Shown here: positions 44,935 through 53,999 of the stretch, piece by piece
Layout: each line of letters begins with the position of its first letter
How positions within the stretch are numbered: the stretch's first letter is position 1
Translations under genes and position numbers: made by a program
The notes under the pieces: generated by a model
Told to the model about the DNA's origin: nothing
Database searches by the model: none
The model's input: the letters and a program-made list of their open reading frames with translations, nothing else
Assembly: GCF_022809355.1 (NCBI RefSeq)
Contig: NZ_JAKZMM010000011.1
Coordinates: 38,084-102,083, forward strand
Direction of reading: 5' to 3'
From: Parabacteroides faecalis
GTDB taxonomy: Bacteria > Bacteroidota > Bacteroidia > Bacteroidales > Tannerellaceae
DNA: 64,000 bases

Positions 44935-45498
44935 ATGATGAACAAGACTATCAAAACAATTCTCGTTTCGGGTTTCTTCCTCTATACGATTCCCGTCATG
45001 GCACAAGAAGAATTCCCTGACATGCAACCGCCTTTCCCTCAACAGGAAGAAGGGAAAGCTCCATTTAAGGAAATACCTAATCCGGAAAAGTCGGCAAAAC
45101 AGATTACGGAAGAAATGGCAAAAGAGCTCAATCTGACGGAAAAACAATATAAGAAGGTATATAAACTAATCCTAAAAGAGCAGAAATCCCTAATAGAAAA
45201 CCGTATGGGACAAATGCGTCCGCCCATGATGCCAGGAAATCCAGGAGAAGGAGAAATGCCCATGATGGGACAGCCAGGAGAACGCCCGCCGATGGGTATG
45301 GGACCAGAAGGCATGTCGCACCCAAGACCGCCTCGAATGGATGAAGATATGGCAAAAGAGCTGGAAAAAGCCCGGCAGAAAAAAGAAAAGAAACTAAAGA
45401 AGATATTAACAGACGAACAATATACCCGTTGGCAAGAAATACAATTAAAACGAAAGAACGAACCGGGAAAACCGCCCGTTCCACCCGAAGAAAAATAA
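44935..45498 (+). CDS. Spy/DUF4890-like periplasmic protein, Met/Pro-rich
   Basis: 187 aa with a signal peptide (about 1-23). Two helical segments with a Spy-like LTEKQYKKVYKLILKEQK / LTDEQYTRWQEIQLKRK pattern flank a flexible Met-Pro-Gly-rich stretch (about 92-135, GQMRPPMMPGNPGEGEMPMM). Family members are thought to be periplasmic chaperone or metal-responsive proteins. The Met-rich linker could bind Cu(I), which is inference. Confidence 0.72.
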   Translation: MMNKTIKTILVSGFFLYTIPVMAQEEFPDMQPPFPQQEEGKAPFKEIPNPEKSAKQITEEMAKELNLTEKQYKKVYKLILKEQKSLIENRMGQMRPPMMPGNPGEGEMPMMGQPGERPPMGMGPEGMSHPRPPRMDEDMAKELEKARQKKEKKLKKILTDEQYTRWQEIQLKRKNEPGKPPVPPEEK

Positions 45499-45535
45499 AT
45501 CCGTCCTCAAAGCGAAAAGGATAGGCAGATTCCTG

Positions 45536-45543
45536 TATCTTTG
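45536..45543 (+). promoter_or_regulatory. -7 box of prmA
   Basis: TATCTTTG, 24 bp before the chosen ATG. It overlaps the alternative in-frame start at 45541 and so argues against it. Confidence 0.5.
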
Positions 45544-45567
45544 CGTAATAAATCAAACATAAAAGAT

Positions 45568-46428
45568 ATGAACTATTACGAAGTCAACTTTAATTACGAA
45601 TCTGCAATTGAGCCTTCAGTAGTAAGTGATATTCTGGCAGCAGAATTAGGTGAAATCGGTTTTGAGAGCTTTACGGAAACAGACGAAGGCCTGCAGGCTT
45701 ATATTCAGGATAAGCTCTACTCGGAAACAGCCCTCAAGGAGAAACTAAACGATTTCCCTATTCCGGAAGTCCATATCCATTACACCTGTACGCCCATTGA
45801 AAGTAAAGACTGGAACGAAGAATGGGAAAAGAACTACTTCAAACCAATACGGATCGGACAGGAATGCATTATCCGGGCTTCGTTTCATCCGGAAGAACCG
45901 GGTTATACCTATAATATTATTATCGATCCGAAGATGGCGTTCGGAACAGGCAATCATGCAACCACCTTCCTGATGATTCAGGAAATGCTGCAATTAGACT
46001 TGCAAGGGAAAGAATTGCTGGATATGGGTTGTGGAACTGCCGTACTGGCTATTCTTGCCAAGCTGAGAGGAGCCGAAAGAGTTGTAGCCATCGATATTGA
46101 CGAATGGGCCTACAATAACGCTTTGGAAAATATCCGATTGAATCATACCGAAGATATTCAGGTAGCTTTAGGCGGAGCTGAACAAATTGCCCGTTTCGGA
46201 CAATTCGATTTCGTGTTTGCCAATATCAACCGGAACATCCTGTTGAATGATATTTGCCAATATGTTCACTGCATGAAACCAGGAGCCAGTCTTTTCATGA
46301 GTGGTTTTTATCAAGAAGATATCCCCGTTATCCAAGCTGAATGCGAGAAAAACGGATTAAGATTCGATTCATTCCGGGAAAAAGACAATTGGGTTGCTGT
46401 AAAAGTTAGTAAGCCTGAGCAGATTTAA
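45568..46428 (+). CDS. prmA: Ribosomal protein L11 methyltransferase
   Basis: 286 aa from ATG 45568 (MNYYEVNFNYESAIEP). SAM-dependent trimethylation of L11. The N-terminal substrate-recognition domain is followed by the linker IDPKMAFGTGNHATTFLM and the class I methyltransferase motif LLDMGCGTAVLAILA, acidic loop VVAIDIDEWA and the NINRN catalytic-loop sequence (FVFANINRNILL), all PrmA-specific. Confidence 0.95.
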   Translation: MNYYEVNFNYESAIEPSVVSDILAAELGEIGFESFTETDEGLQAYIQDKLYSETALKEKLNDFPIPEVHIHYTCTPIESKDWNEEWEKNYFKPIRIGQECIIRASFHPEEPGYTYNIIIDPKMAFGTGNHATTFLMIQEMLQLDLQGKELLDMGCGTAVLAILAKLRGAERVVAIDIDEWAYNNALENIRLNHTEDIQVALGGAEQIARFGQFDFVFANINRNILLNDICQYVHCMKPGASLFMSGFYQEDIPVIQAECEKNGLRFDSFREKDNWVAVKVSKPEQI

Positions 46429-46504
46429 CATATTTTACACGCTTAATCCAAACATTTTCCATATTTTCGGCGTTATATAATAAACATTTAAAAAAGAGAC
46501 AGTC

Positions 46505-46726
46505 ATGAAAAACGTTGATTCTAAATTATTATTGGGCCTTGTAGTAGGCGCAGCAGTTGGTGCAGCAGTTGGTTATTTGGCAGCAACAGACAAAAGAGAA
46601 GATTTACTGAACGAACTAAATAGTGTAGTTGGAAAGGTAAAAGAAGGATTTAACTCAGCTTTGGCAAAATACAAAGAAGGAAAAGCAGAAGCTGTTAAAC
46701 CCGTAGAAGAAGTGATTGCTGAATAA
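46505..46726 (+). CDS. YtxH-like small membrane protein
   Basis: 73 aa. One glycine-zipper membrane helix (LLLGLVVGAAVGAAVGYLAA) and a charged helical tail. Resembles YtxH/general-stress proteins. Its stop overlaps the next start (TAATG), so translation is coupled to the holin-like gene. Confidence 0.82.
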   Translation: MKNVDSKLLLGLVVGAAVGAAVGYLAATDKREDLLNELNSVVGKVKEGFNSALAKYKEGKAEAVKPVEEVIAE

Positions 46727-47133
46727 TGAACGACAGCGAGAAAGTATTTCAGAATCTTAAGCAAGATGTTTCAGCTTATATGGAGCTGAAGCTGGAATTA
46801 CTAAAATTAAACACGTATGAGAGAACAGGTAAAGTAATTGGCCTTCTCTCATACGGGTTAATTTTATTATTCCTGGCCTTCTTTGCCGTTTTGTTCATAT
46901 TTTTGGCTCTAGGATTTTTCCTCGGAGAAATACTGGATGTTCCTGGCTCCGGATTTGCCATCGTCGCTTTATTATATATAGCGATTATTTGGATCATTAC
47001 TAAAAACGAAGCCAAAATACGGACAAAGATCTTGAATTTAGTAATTGCAGCCTTGGCTGCCAACGACGACAAACAAAACACAAAAGACGATGAACCATCC
47101 GCAACAGACGCCGCTGGAAAAACTGTTGGCTGA
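46726..47133 (+). CDS. Phage-holin-superfamily (DUF1469-like) membrane protein
   Basis: 135 aa. N-terminal amphipathic helix, then two membrane helices at about 40-64 and 72-93 (YGLILLFLAFFAVLFIFLALGFF; GFAIVALLYIAIIWIIT), then a polar tail. The family is annotated as putative Actinobacteriophage holin III / DUF1469, although the gene has no phage context here. Middle gene of a stress-type trio. Confidence 0.78.
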   Translation: MNDSEKVFQNLKQDVSAYMELKLELLKLNTYERTGKVIGLLSYGLILLFLAFFAVLFIFLALGFFLGEILDVPGSGFAIVALLYIAIIWIITKNEAKIRTKILNLVIAALAANDDKQNTKDDEPSATDAAGKTVG

Positions 47134-47485
47134 CAAACAACGTATCCAGCAAGCATGTCTGGAACAAGAGAATAAAATAAACAAGACGTTTACTTATATC
47201 CAAGAAAACGCCGGATCGTTGTTGCTCTCCGGATTATCATCGTTATTATTCCCTGCCAAACCGGATAAGAAAGGAGAAACAGCTCAAGGTACAGTTGCAT
47301 CGGCAACACCAGCAACAACCTCACCACTCGGGTTATCTGATTATTTATCCGTAGGAAAAGCCTTAGTGCCATTAGCATGGGAAATTATTCAGCCCCTAGT
47401 AGTCAGTTGGGGGATTCGTACAATCCGGAAAAAGATAACAAACCTCTTTTCTCCCTCCAAAAAATCATCGGAGAAGAAGAAGTAA
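47090..47485 (+). CDS. Small membrane-associated protein, third gene of the YtxH-holin trio
   Basis: 131 aa from ATG 47090 (MNHPQQTPLEKLLADKQRI). It overlaps the previous gene out of frame by 44 bp, which suggests coupling. A helical N-terminus precedes a hydrophobic stretch (AGSLLLSGLSSLLF) and another around LVPLAWEIIQPLVVSW, ending in a lysine-rich tail. No family recognised with certainty; the conserved order YtxH, DUF1469-like, then this type of protein is typical of Bacteroidales. Confidence 0.72.
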   Translation: MNHPQQTPLEKLLADKQRIQQACLEQENKINKTFTYIQENAGSLLLSGLSSLLFPAKPDKKGETAQGTVASATPATTSPLGLSDYLSVGKALVPLAWEIIQPLVVSWGIRTIRKKITNLFSPSKKSSEKKK

Positions 47486-47550
47486 GGATTAATTTATGTT
47501 AGAAGATACACTTTTTCATTGGATTTTCATCCGAAAACAAAAAACATAAC

Positions 47551-47558
47551 TAAATTTG
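47551..47558 (+). promoter_or_regulatory. -7 box of gapA
   Basis: TAAATTTG, about 90 bp before the gapA start, implying a leader of roughly 80 nt. Confidence 0.55.
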
Positions 47559-47606
47559 CAGTCGAAAAACAAGGGGACTTTGAAAGAGGTCGCCGAGACT
47601 AAATAA

Positions 47607-48659
<1,053 letters not shown>

Positions 48660-48681
48660 TCTATCCAGATTAAATAGTTTC

Positions 48682-48714
48682 AAAGCCGCATCTTTCGGGA
48701 TGCGGCTTTTTTTA
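48682..48714 (+). terminator. Terminator of gapA
   Basis: AAAGCCGCATC / GATGCGGCTTT with a 6-nt loop followed by a run of seven T. Confidence 0.92.
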
Positions 48715-48761
48715 TGTCCTTACCTTTGGCAGTATGCAGGCAAAATTCGTAAGTTTGCAAC

Positions 48762-49676
48762 ATGAATAATTACGAACTCATTACTATCATTGGTCCGACG
48801 GCTTCGGGAAAAACAGCTTTTGCAGCAGCCCTGGCAGCACGACTGGATACAGAAATCATCAGCGGAGATTCGCGGCAGGTGTATCGCTCGATGGATATTG
48901 GGACGGGAAAAGACCTGGCGGATTACATGGTTGACGGGAAACAGATCCCCTATCACCTGATTGATATCTGCAATCCGGGCGATAAATACAACGTATTCGA
49001 ATACCAGCACGACTTTCACAAGGCTTTCGAGGAAATCCGGAAGAAAGGGAAACTGCCCATCCTTTGCGGAGGAACAGGCATGTATATCGAATCGGTCCTC
49101 AGGGGATTCAAACTACTCGATGTGCCGCAGAATCCGTCTTTGCGGGAATCGCTGAAAGGAAAATCATTGGCAGAACTGGAGCAGATCCTGGCTTCATACA
49201 AGGTTTTGCATAACAAGACCGACGTCGACTCGGCTCAGCGTGCTATCCGTGCCATCGAGATCGAAGAGTTTTATAAGACGGAAGCGCCCGACAAGCGGGA
49301 GTATGCGCCGATCAACAGCCTGATTATTGGTGTGGATATCGACCGGGAGTTGCGGAGGGAAAAGATTTCGCGGCGACTGCGTGCCCGGCTGGACGAAGGT
49401 ATGGTGGATGAAGTCCGCGCGATCCTCGCCACCGGCGTGAAGCCTGAAGACCTCATCTATTACGGACTGGAATACAAATTCCTTACCTTATATATTATCG
49501 GGCAACTGACGTACGACGAAATGGTATCGCAACTAGAAATCGCCATTCACCAGTTTGCCAAACGGCAGATGACGTGGTTCCGCGGAATGGAACGGCGCGG
49601 TTTGCATATTCATTGGCTCGACGCCACGCTTCCTACCGACGAAAAGATTAACAACGTATTAGCTCTCATTCAATAA
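48762..49676 (+). CDS. miaA: tRNA dimethylallyltransferase
   Basis: 304 aa. Adds a dimethylallyl group to A37 of tRNAs reading UNN codons. P-loop GPTASGKT (about 9-16), the IISGDSRQVYRSMDIGTGK block, and the ILCGGTGMYIESVLRG segment are MiaA hallmarks. It is followed after 2 bp by kdsA, so the two are co-transcribed. GC content is clearly higher than in the flanking regions. Confidence 0.96.
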   Translation: MNNYELITIIGPTASGKTAFAAALAARLDTEIISGDSRQVYRSMDIGTGKDLADYMVDGKQIPYHLIDICNPGDKYNVFEYQHDFHKAFEEIRKKGKLPILCGGTGMYIESVLRGFKLLDVPQNPSLRESLKGKSLAELEQILASYKVLHNKTDVDSAQRAIRAIEIEEFYKTEAPDKREYAPINSLIIGVDIDRELRREKISRRLRARLDEGMVDEVRAILATGVKPEDLIYYGLEYKFLTLYIIGQLTYDEMVSQLEIAIHQFAKRQMTWFRGMERRGLHIHWLDATLPTDEKINNVLALIQ

Positions 49677-49678
49677 TC

Positions 49679-50482
49679 ATGTTTACGCTTGACAAACTGA
49701 CAAACTCGGATAACTTCTTCCTCCTGGCGGGTCCGTGCGTGATCGAAGGAGAAGACATGGCGCTCCGTATCGCCGAGAAGATTACGGAAATAACTGCCCG
49801 GCTGCAAATTCCTTATGTATTCAAAGGGTCGTACCGGAAGGCAAATCGTTCGCGCCTGGATTCCTTTACAGGGATTGGCGATGAAAAGGCGCTGAAGATC
49901 TTGCGCAAAGTGGGCGAAACCTTCGGTTTGCCGACTGTAACCGACATTCATGAGACACACGAGGCGGCCATGGCTGCCGAATATGTGGACGTTCTGCAAA
50001 TCCCAGCCTTCTTATGCCGGCAAACAGACTTGCTTGTAGCTGCCGCCCGCACCGGAAAGGTTGTCAATATCAAGAAGGGACAGTTTCTTTCTCCCGGAGC
50101 CATGCAGTTTGCCGCCCAAAAAGTGGTAGATGCAGGTAATCGACAAGTGATGCTCACCGAACGAGGTACGACTTTCGGCTACACGGATTTGGTAGTCGAT
50201 TATCGAGGTATTCCGCAAATGCAGGCATTTGGTTTTCCGGTGGTAATGGATGTAACGCATTCGTTGCAACAGCCCAACCAGACATCGGGCGTAACGGGTG
50301 GTATGCCGGCCCTTATCGAGACGATTGCCAAGGCTGCCATTGCCGTAGGAGCCGACGGATTGTTTATCGAAACACATCCCGAACCGGCAGTAGCCAAGTC
50401 TGACGGCGCGAATATGCTGCAACTCGATTTATTGGAAGGTTTGCTCACACGGCTGATTCGTATCCGTGAGGCTATTAAATAA
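49679..50482 (+). CDS. kdsA: 3-deoxy-8-phosphooctulonate (KDO-8-P) synthase
   Basis: 267 aa. Condenses PEP with arabinose 5-phosphate for lipopolysaccharide inner core. Family motifs: LLAGPCVIEGE, FKGSYRKANRS, ARTGKVVNIKKGQFLSP, VMLTERGTTFGY, DVTHSLQQPN and IETHPEPAVAKSDG. Length is normal. Operon with miaA, closed by the terminator at 50486-50520. Confidence 0.97.
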   Translation: MFTLDKLTNSDNFFLLAGPCVIEGEDMALRIAEKITEITARLQIPYVFKGSYRKANRSRLDSFTGIGDEKALKILRKVGETFGLPTVTDIHETHEAAMAAEYVDVLQIPAFLCRQTDLLVAAARTGKVVNIKKGQFLSPGAMQFAAQKVVDAGNRQVMLTERGTTFGYTDLVVDYRGIPQMQAFGFPVVMDVTHSLQQPNQTSGVTGGMPALIETIAKAAIAVGADGLFIETHPEPAVAKSDGANMLQLDLLEGLLTRLIRIREAIK

Positions 50483-50485
50483 TAC

Positions 50486-50520
50486 AAATGCTTGGGGAGC
50501 AATGCCCCAAGCATTTTATT
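50486..50520. terminator. Terminator between kdsA and the barrel gene
   Basis: AAATGCTTGGGG ... CCCCAAGCATTTTATT, 11-12 bp stem, usable from both sides. Confidence 0.88.
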
Positions 50521-51182
50521 TATAATTGGAAAAGATAACCAAGAGACAACTGCAAGGCGCGAGTATTTATGCCATGATAAGACTCATAATTATCTGTTAT
50601 ACCCAAGACATAACGCAGATCGAAATACCAATTGGCAGGAAATTTAAAGGCTGCTCCAAACAAAAGGGAACAATTGACTGGATTACGATCATATAAATTC
50701 GTATCCACGCTCCTCTTTCCATCCTTTATATTCTCTCCCAAGAAAAAGCCAGGTTGTACGCCTACCTCAAAGCTCACTCCGGGTATGCGTTTAAAAGGTG
50801 ATATTTGAGCCAAAATAGGAACATCAATATAATGAGACCGGATCTTAGGATCATGAATATATGAAAGATTGCCATTACCTTCCACATTTCCCATATCTAA
50901 TAAGCTGCCATTATAAAGTACAGCATATTTCGCGTATAGGATCTCTCCTTGGATCCCCAACCAGTCATTGAACTGATAATGACCAACAGCCCCCAAGTTG
51001 AACCCAACACGTTGCGTCATAGATTCTGCCATAGAACCGTTCTTCAGATTAGAGAAATTAGCTCCCACTTTCCCGCCGACAGACCACTGAGCAAAAGTTC
51101 CTTCAGCAAAGGAAAATAATAATATAATACCAAACACTATTCTCTCCAAATCTTTACAACTCACTAAAATTCTATTTCCCAT
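50520..51182 (-). CDS. Outer-membrane beta-barrel protein (PorT/OMP_b-brl_2-like)
   Basis: 220 aa. Hydrophobic signal region near residues 13-31 (RIVFGIILLFSFAEGTFA), then an eight-strand barrel pattern starting WSVGGKVGANFSNL and ending ALQLSLGYLFQL. The porin-family PorT group of Bacteroidetes fits best. A shorter start within the first 15 codons is possible. It lies 28 bp after an orphan lipoprotein gene. Confidence 0.78.
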   Translation of the reverse strand: MGNRILVSCKDLERIVFGIILLFSFAEGTFAQWSVGGKVGANFSNLKNGSMAESMTQRVGFNLGAVGHYQFNDWLGIQGEILYAKYAVLYNGSLLDMGNVEGNGNLSYIHDPKIRSHYIDVPILAQISPFKRIPGVSFEVGVQPGFFLGENIKDGKRSVDTNLYDRNPVNCSLLFGAAFKFPANWYFDLRYVLGITDNYESYHGINTRALQLSLGYLFQL

Positions 51183-51210
51183 TACTCATTCTTGATCTAT
51201 ATCTCACAAA

Positions 51211-51822
51211 TTACATAACCAATATACTATAATCCCACTTTAAATTCTCAGGAATGAGAGGATACCATACATTTACATTTTTGCCAGCCATATCATATTT
51301 TATATGCGTCAAATATGTCGTCAAAACAATTCTACTTCCATCCATTACCATAGCATATCCACGAGTTTCCTCAAAATCTGGTTTAAAGCCACAATTTGGA
51401 GATTCATTTAATGCGATAAATTGTTCACCAGTTTTCAAGTTTATATTAATTTTCGCCTCACAAAAATCAACAATGTAAATTCCTTGAGGAATACCTATTT
51501 TGTCAAACGCATCAGCAGGAAATGTACATTTGACATTTTCTTTTCCACTTCTTGCAGTACAAGATGTATAACCAACAGCAGTTCTAGATTCAACAGATAG
51601 CATGGGTACTATTTGAGGATTTACATATTCCGTAAATTCGCCATGAGAAGACATTAACTCCGACCATACTTCATCTGTAATATAAAGCACATCAGTAGTA
51701 TCAGTCTCCACAACACTTTTAGTTTTTAACTCAGATTCAGATTCTAGTTGTTCAACTACATCATTGTTACATGCGGTTAGAAGTGTGGCTAAACAGCATG
51801 CACACATAAAAAATTTTTTCAT
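51211..51822 (-). CDS. Unrecognised lipoprotein
   Basis: 203 aa from ATG 51822 (MKKFFMCACCLATLLTAC), with a lipobox Cys18; an ATG at 51855 would add 11 residues before the signal. The mature part starts with an acidic, Ser/Thr-rich segment and then a predicted beta-rich domain with three conserved-looking cysteines. No family recognised. AT-rich compared with miaA-kdsA. Probably co-transcribed with the barrel gene. Confidence 0.7.
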   Translation of the reverse strand: MKKFFMCACCLATLLTACNNDVVEQLESESELKTKSVVETDTTDVLYITDEVWSELMSSHGEFTEYVNPQIVPMLSVESRTAVGYTSCTARSGKENVKCTFPADAFDKIGIPQGIYIVDFCEAKININLKTGEQFIALNESPNCGFKPDFEETRGYAMVMDGSRIVLTTYLTHIKYDMAGKNVNVWYPLIPENLKWDYSILVM

Positions 51823-51966
51823 CTCTCTTAAATTTAAATTAAACAATAAATTCATTAAGTATAATAATAACGAAGCTAGCCTAAATTTATTACATCATAC
51901 TGTTTAAATTTATCCTTTTCAAATAAGGCTTGTATCGTTTTAAATCGTATATTTAGCGGCGAGAGG

Positions 51967-52194
51967 AAGAATTTTCCAAGTAGAGGGAAAATTCCCGAAC
52001 TTTCGGAAAACATTTTCCCGGCGGCGGGAGACTTTCCGAACCTTCGGGAAGCACTTTTCCGGCGGCGGGAGACTTTCCGAACCTTCGGGAGGCACTTTTC
52101 CGGCGGCGGGAGATTTTCCGAACTTTCGGGAAGCACTTTTCCGGCGGCGGGACACTTTCCGAATCTTCGGGAAGCACAAAACCGACAGGAATTC
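51967..52194. repeat. 41-bp-period tandem array (five units plus a decayed half unit)
   Basis: Units begin at 51990, 52031, 52072, 52113 and 52154 without indels; a degenerate half unit occupies 51967-51989. Each unit has two inverted repeats about 22 bp apart: TTTCCGAA-CC-TTCGGGAA and TTCCG-GCGG-CGGGA. The last unit decays after its first half. Sequence is unrelated to the array at 34658, but the 41-bp period and position in front of a DUF6261 gene are the same. Confidence 0.95.
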
Positions 52195-52239
52195 TTCTTC
52201 CGACAAAAAAACTATTATAAATTTCAAAATTATTGAGTC

Positions 52240-53007
52240 ATGAAAAAAATCAACACAATCGACACACACAGCCTCACCAATGGAGCCCACTACAATTTTA
52301 TGGAAGCCATCTACACGAACCTGAATAGCATTCTGCTTTATGGGGAAAAACTAAGTACAGAACTTCCGGCATTCAAAACTGCGCTCGACAGCGAGGATGC
52401 CGTGCTGGTCTTGAGCCGGAAAAGTGACAAGACAGACGAGATTGCCAATGCCGACAAGGCCCGCGACAATGCTTATGTAGGATACAAATATGCGGTAAAG
52501 GGATTTACGTACTTAGGAAGCGGAGCGCAATATGAAGCGGCTAAAGTGCTGAGCCAACATCTGACGGATTATCAAATCGACACCAAAATGTCGCTCAGCC
52601 GGCAGACTGGTCTGATGACCAACTTCATTGAAGATTTGGAATCCACATACAGCGAACAAGTAGAAAGTCTGGGGTTAACACCCTTCGTCACGATGATGAA
52701 AGACGGAAATGAGAAAGTAAAAGCGGGATTGCAGTCACGCGACAACGAACGTGCCGGACAAACCAAGGCAGCCATGCTCTCTGCCCGTGCTGATACAGAT
52801 GCTGCCTACCAGATCATCGTCGATAAAATCAATGCCCTATATCTGGTTGATACGACCAATACCAACGAGTATGTCACAACAATCGACGAGATCAATGCAC
52901 AGATCAAGCATTATAAGGAACAAGAACTGACTAAAAAGTCAACCCAACAAGAGAATAATGGAAGTGATGGTACTACCTACCAGCCTTTCTATCCGAAATA
53001 TCTCTGA
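52240..53007 (+). CDS. DUF6261 family protein B, preceded by a 41-bp-period array
   Basis: 255 aa, no signal peptide or membrane helix, predicted all-helical, with a disordered Ser/Gln/Asn tail. It aligns with the 33820-34644 product through SLTNGAHYNFMEAIYTNL, the central KARDNAYVGYKYAVKGF helix, QYEAAKVLSQHLTDYQI, and the RDNERAGQTKAAMLSARADTD region. Function unknown. Separated from the array by 45 bp of AT-rich leader with a near -7 box (TAAATTTC at about 52216). Ends with a strong terminator. Confidence 0.82.
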   Translation: MKKINTIDTHSLTNGAHYNFMEAIYTNLNSILLYGEKLSTELPAFKTALDSEDAVLVLSRKSDKTDEIANADKARDNAYVGYKYAVKGFTYLGSGAQYEAAKVLSQHLTDYQIDTKMSLSRQTGLMTNFIEDLESTYSEQVESLGLTPFVTMMKDGNEKVKAGLQSRDNERAGQTKAAMLSARADTDAAYQIIVDKINALYLVDTTNTNEYVTTIDEINAQIKHYKEQELTKKSTQQENNGSDGTTYQPFYPKYL

Positions 53008-53023
53008 GATACTCTGAGCGATA

Positions 53024-53073
53024 AATAGAAGAGAGGCACGGACTTTACTAAATCCATGCCTCTCTTCTATTTT
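53024..53073. terminator. Bidirectional terminator between DUF6261 B and the Crp/Fnr gene
   Basis: AATAGAAGAGAGGCA ... TGCCTCTCTTCTATTT, about 14-bp stem with 14-nt loop. Confidence 0.88.
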
Positions 53074-53089
53074 ATTCCATCCGGTAGTT

Positions 53090-53794
53090 TTACCCCATCC
53101 GACTGATCTTCTTCAGTTTTTCTTCATCTATAAGCTTGATCTTACGACCGTCGATAGCAATAATATGTTCCGACACGAAGGTGGACAAGGTGCGGATGGC
53201 ATTCGAAGTCGTCATATTCGAAAGATTTGCCAAATCTTCACGCGCCAGATAAATACTCAGCGTCGCACCATCTTCTTCCAATCCATAACTGTCTTTAAGG
53301 AACAAAAGAGATTCTGCCAGACGTCCGCGGATATGCTTCTGCGTCAAGTTGACCGTCCTTTCATCGGCGATACCCAAATCGACCGACAGCTGACGGATAA
53401 AGAACATCGCCAAATCCGGATTGGCATAGATCAACTCCTTTACCACCGTCATCGGAATCAGGCAAACAGTAGAAGGTTCGAATGCGGAAGCATTGGTCAG
53501 ATAATCCTCCTGTGCGAAATTCGCCCGATACCCGAAATACTGTACCGGCTTGATCATACGGATAATCTGGCTACGGCCACCTACACCGTCTTTGAATATT
53601 TTCACCTTTCCTTTCAGCAGACACATCATGTCTTTCGGTTCGTCACCTTCGCAATAAATCAGTTCATTCCGTTTGAAGGTCTGAATTGATGAATTATTGC
53701 GTAACATTTCCCGCTCTTTGTCAGTCAAGACCCGCCAGACTTCCGTCAGGCTTGACGAGAAATCAAAATCTTCCTTATGTTGTTGCTTAACCAC
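53090..53794 (-). CDS. Crp/Fnr family transcriptional regulator
   Basis: 234 aa. Cyclic-nucleotide-binding-like domain at about 25-140 (FKRNELIYCEGDEPKDMMCLLKGKVKIF) and a winged helix at about 160-225 (LAREDLANLSNMTTSNAIRTL as recognition region). The N-terminal half lacks the four-cysteine cluster of Fnr, so redox iron-sulfur sensing is unlikely. Ligand and regulon unknown. A -7-like box (minus-strand TAATTTTG) is at 53835-53842. Confidence 0.9.
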   Translation of the reverse strand: MVKQQHKEDFDFSSSLTEVWRVLTDKEREMLRNNSSIQTFKRNELIYCEGDEPKDMMCLLKGKVKIFKDGVGGRSQIIRMIKPVQYFGYRANFAQEDYLTNASAFEPSTVCLIPMTVVKELIYANPDLAMFFIRQLSVDLGIADERTVNLTQKHIRGRLAESLLFLKDSYGLEEDGATLSIYLAREDLANLSNMTTSNAIRTLSTFVSEHIIAIDGRKIKLIDEEKLKKISRMG

Positions 53795-53999
53795 GGCTAA
53801 AAAAATGATTGCTATAAAACATATTTACGAGACACAAAATTATAACAAAAATTGGATTAACCTCTCGAAAAACGATTTATTTTTTCGGATAAGCGTCTTT
53901 TTTCACATTTCAAATTCTCAGCTATCGGCAAACAATAAGTATAAATCGTCATTTAAGAAGATTCATCGCTCACAAATCCATAGAAATGGAACCAATCGG

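Noticed and set aside
46726..47133. Prophage holin
   Set aside because: No endolysin, structural or integrase genes nearby; the gene is in a conserved small membrane-protein trio.
51876..52290. Three overlapping minus-strand ORFs rich in Arg, Lys, Pro and Ser
   Set aside because: They are read-through of the 41-bp array in all three frames (41 is not a multiple of 3), with no homology and no promoter.
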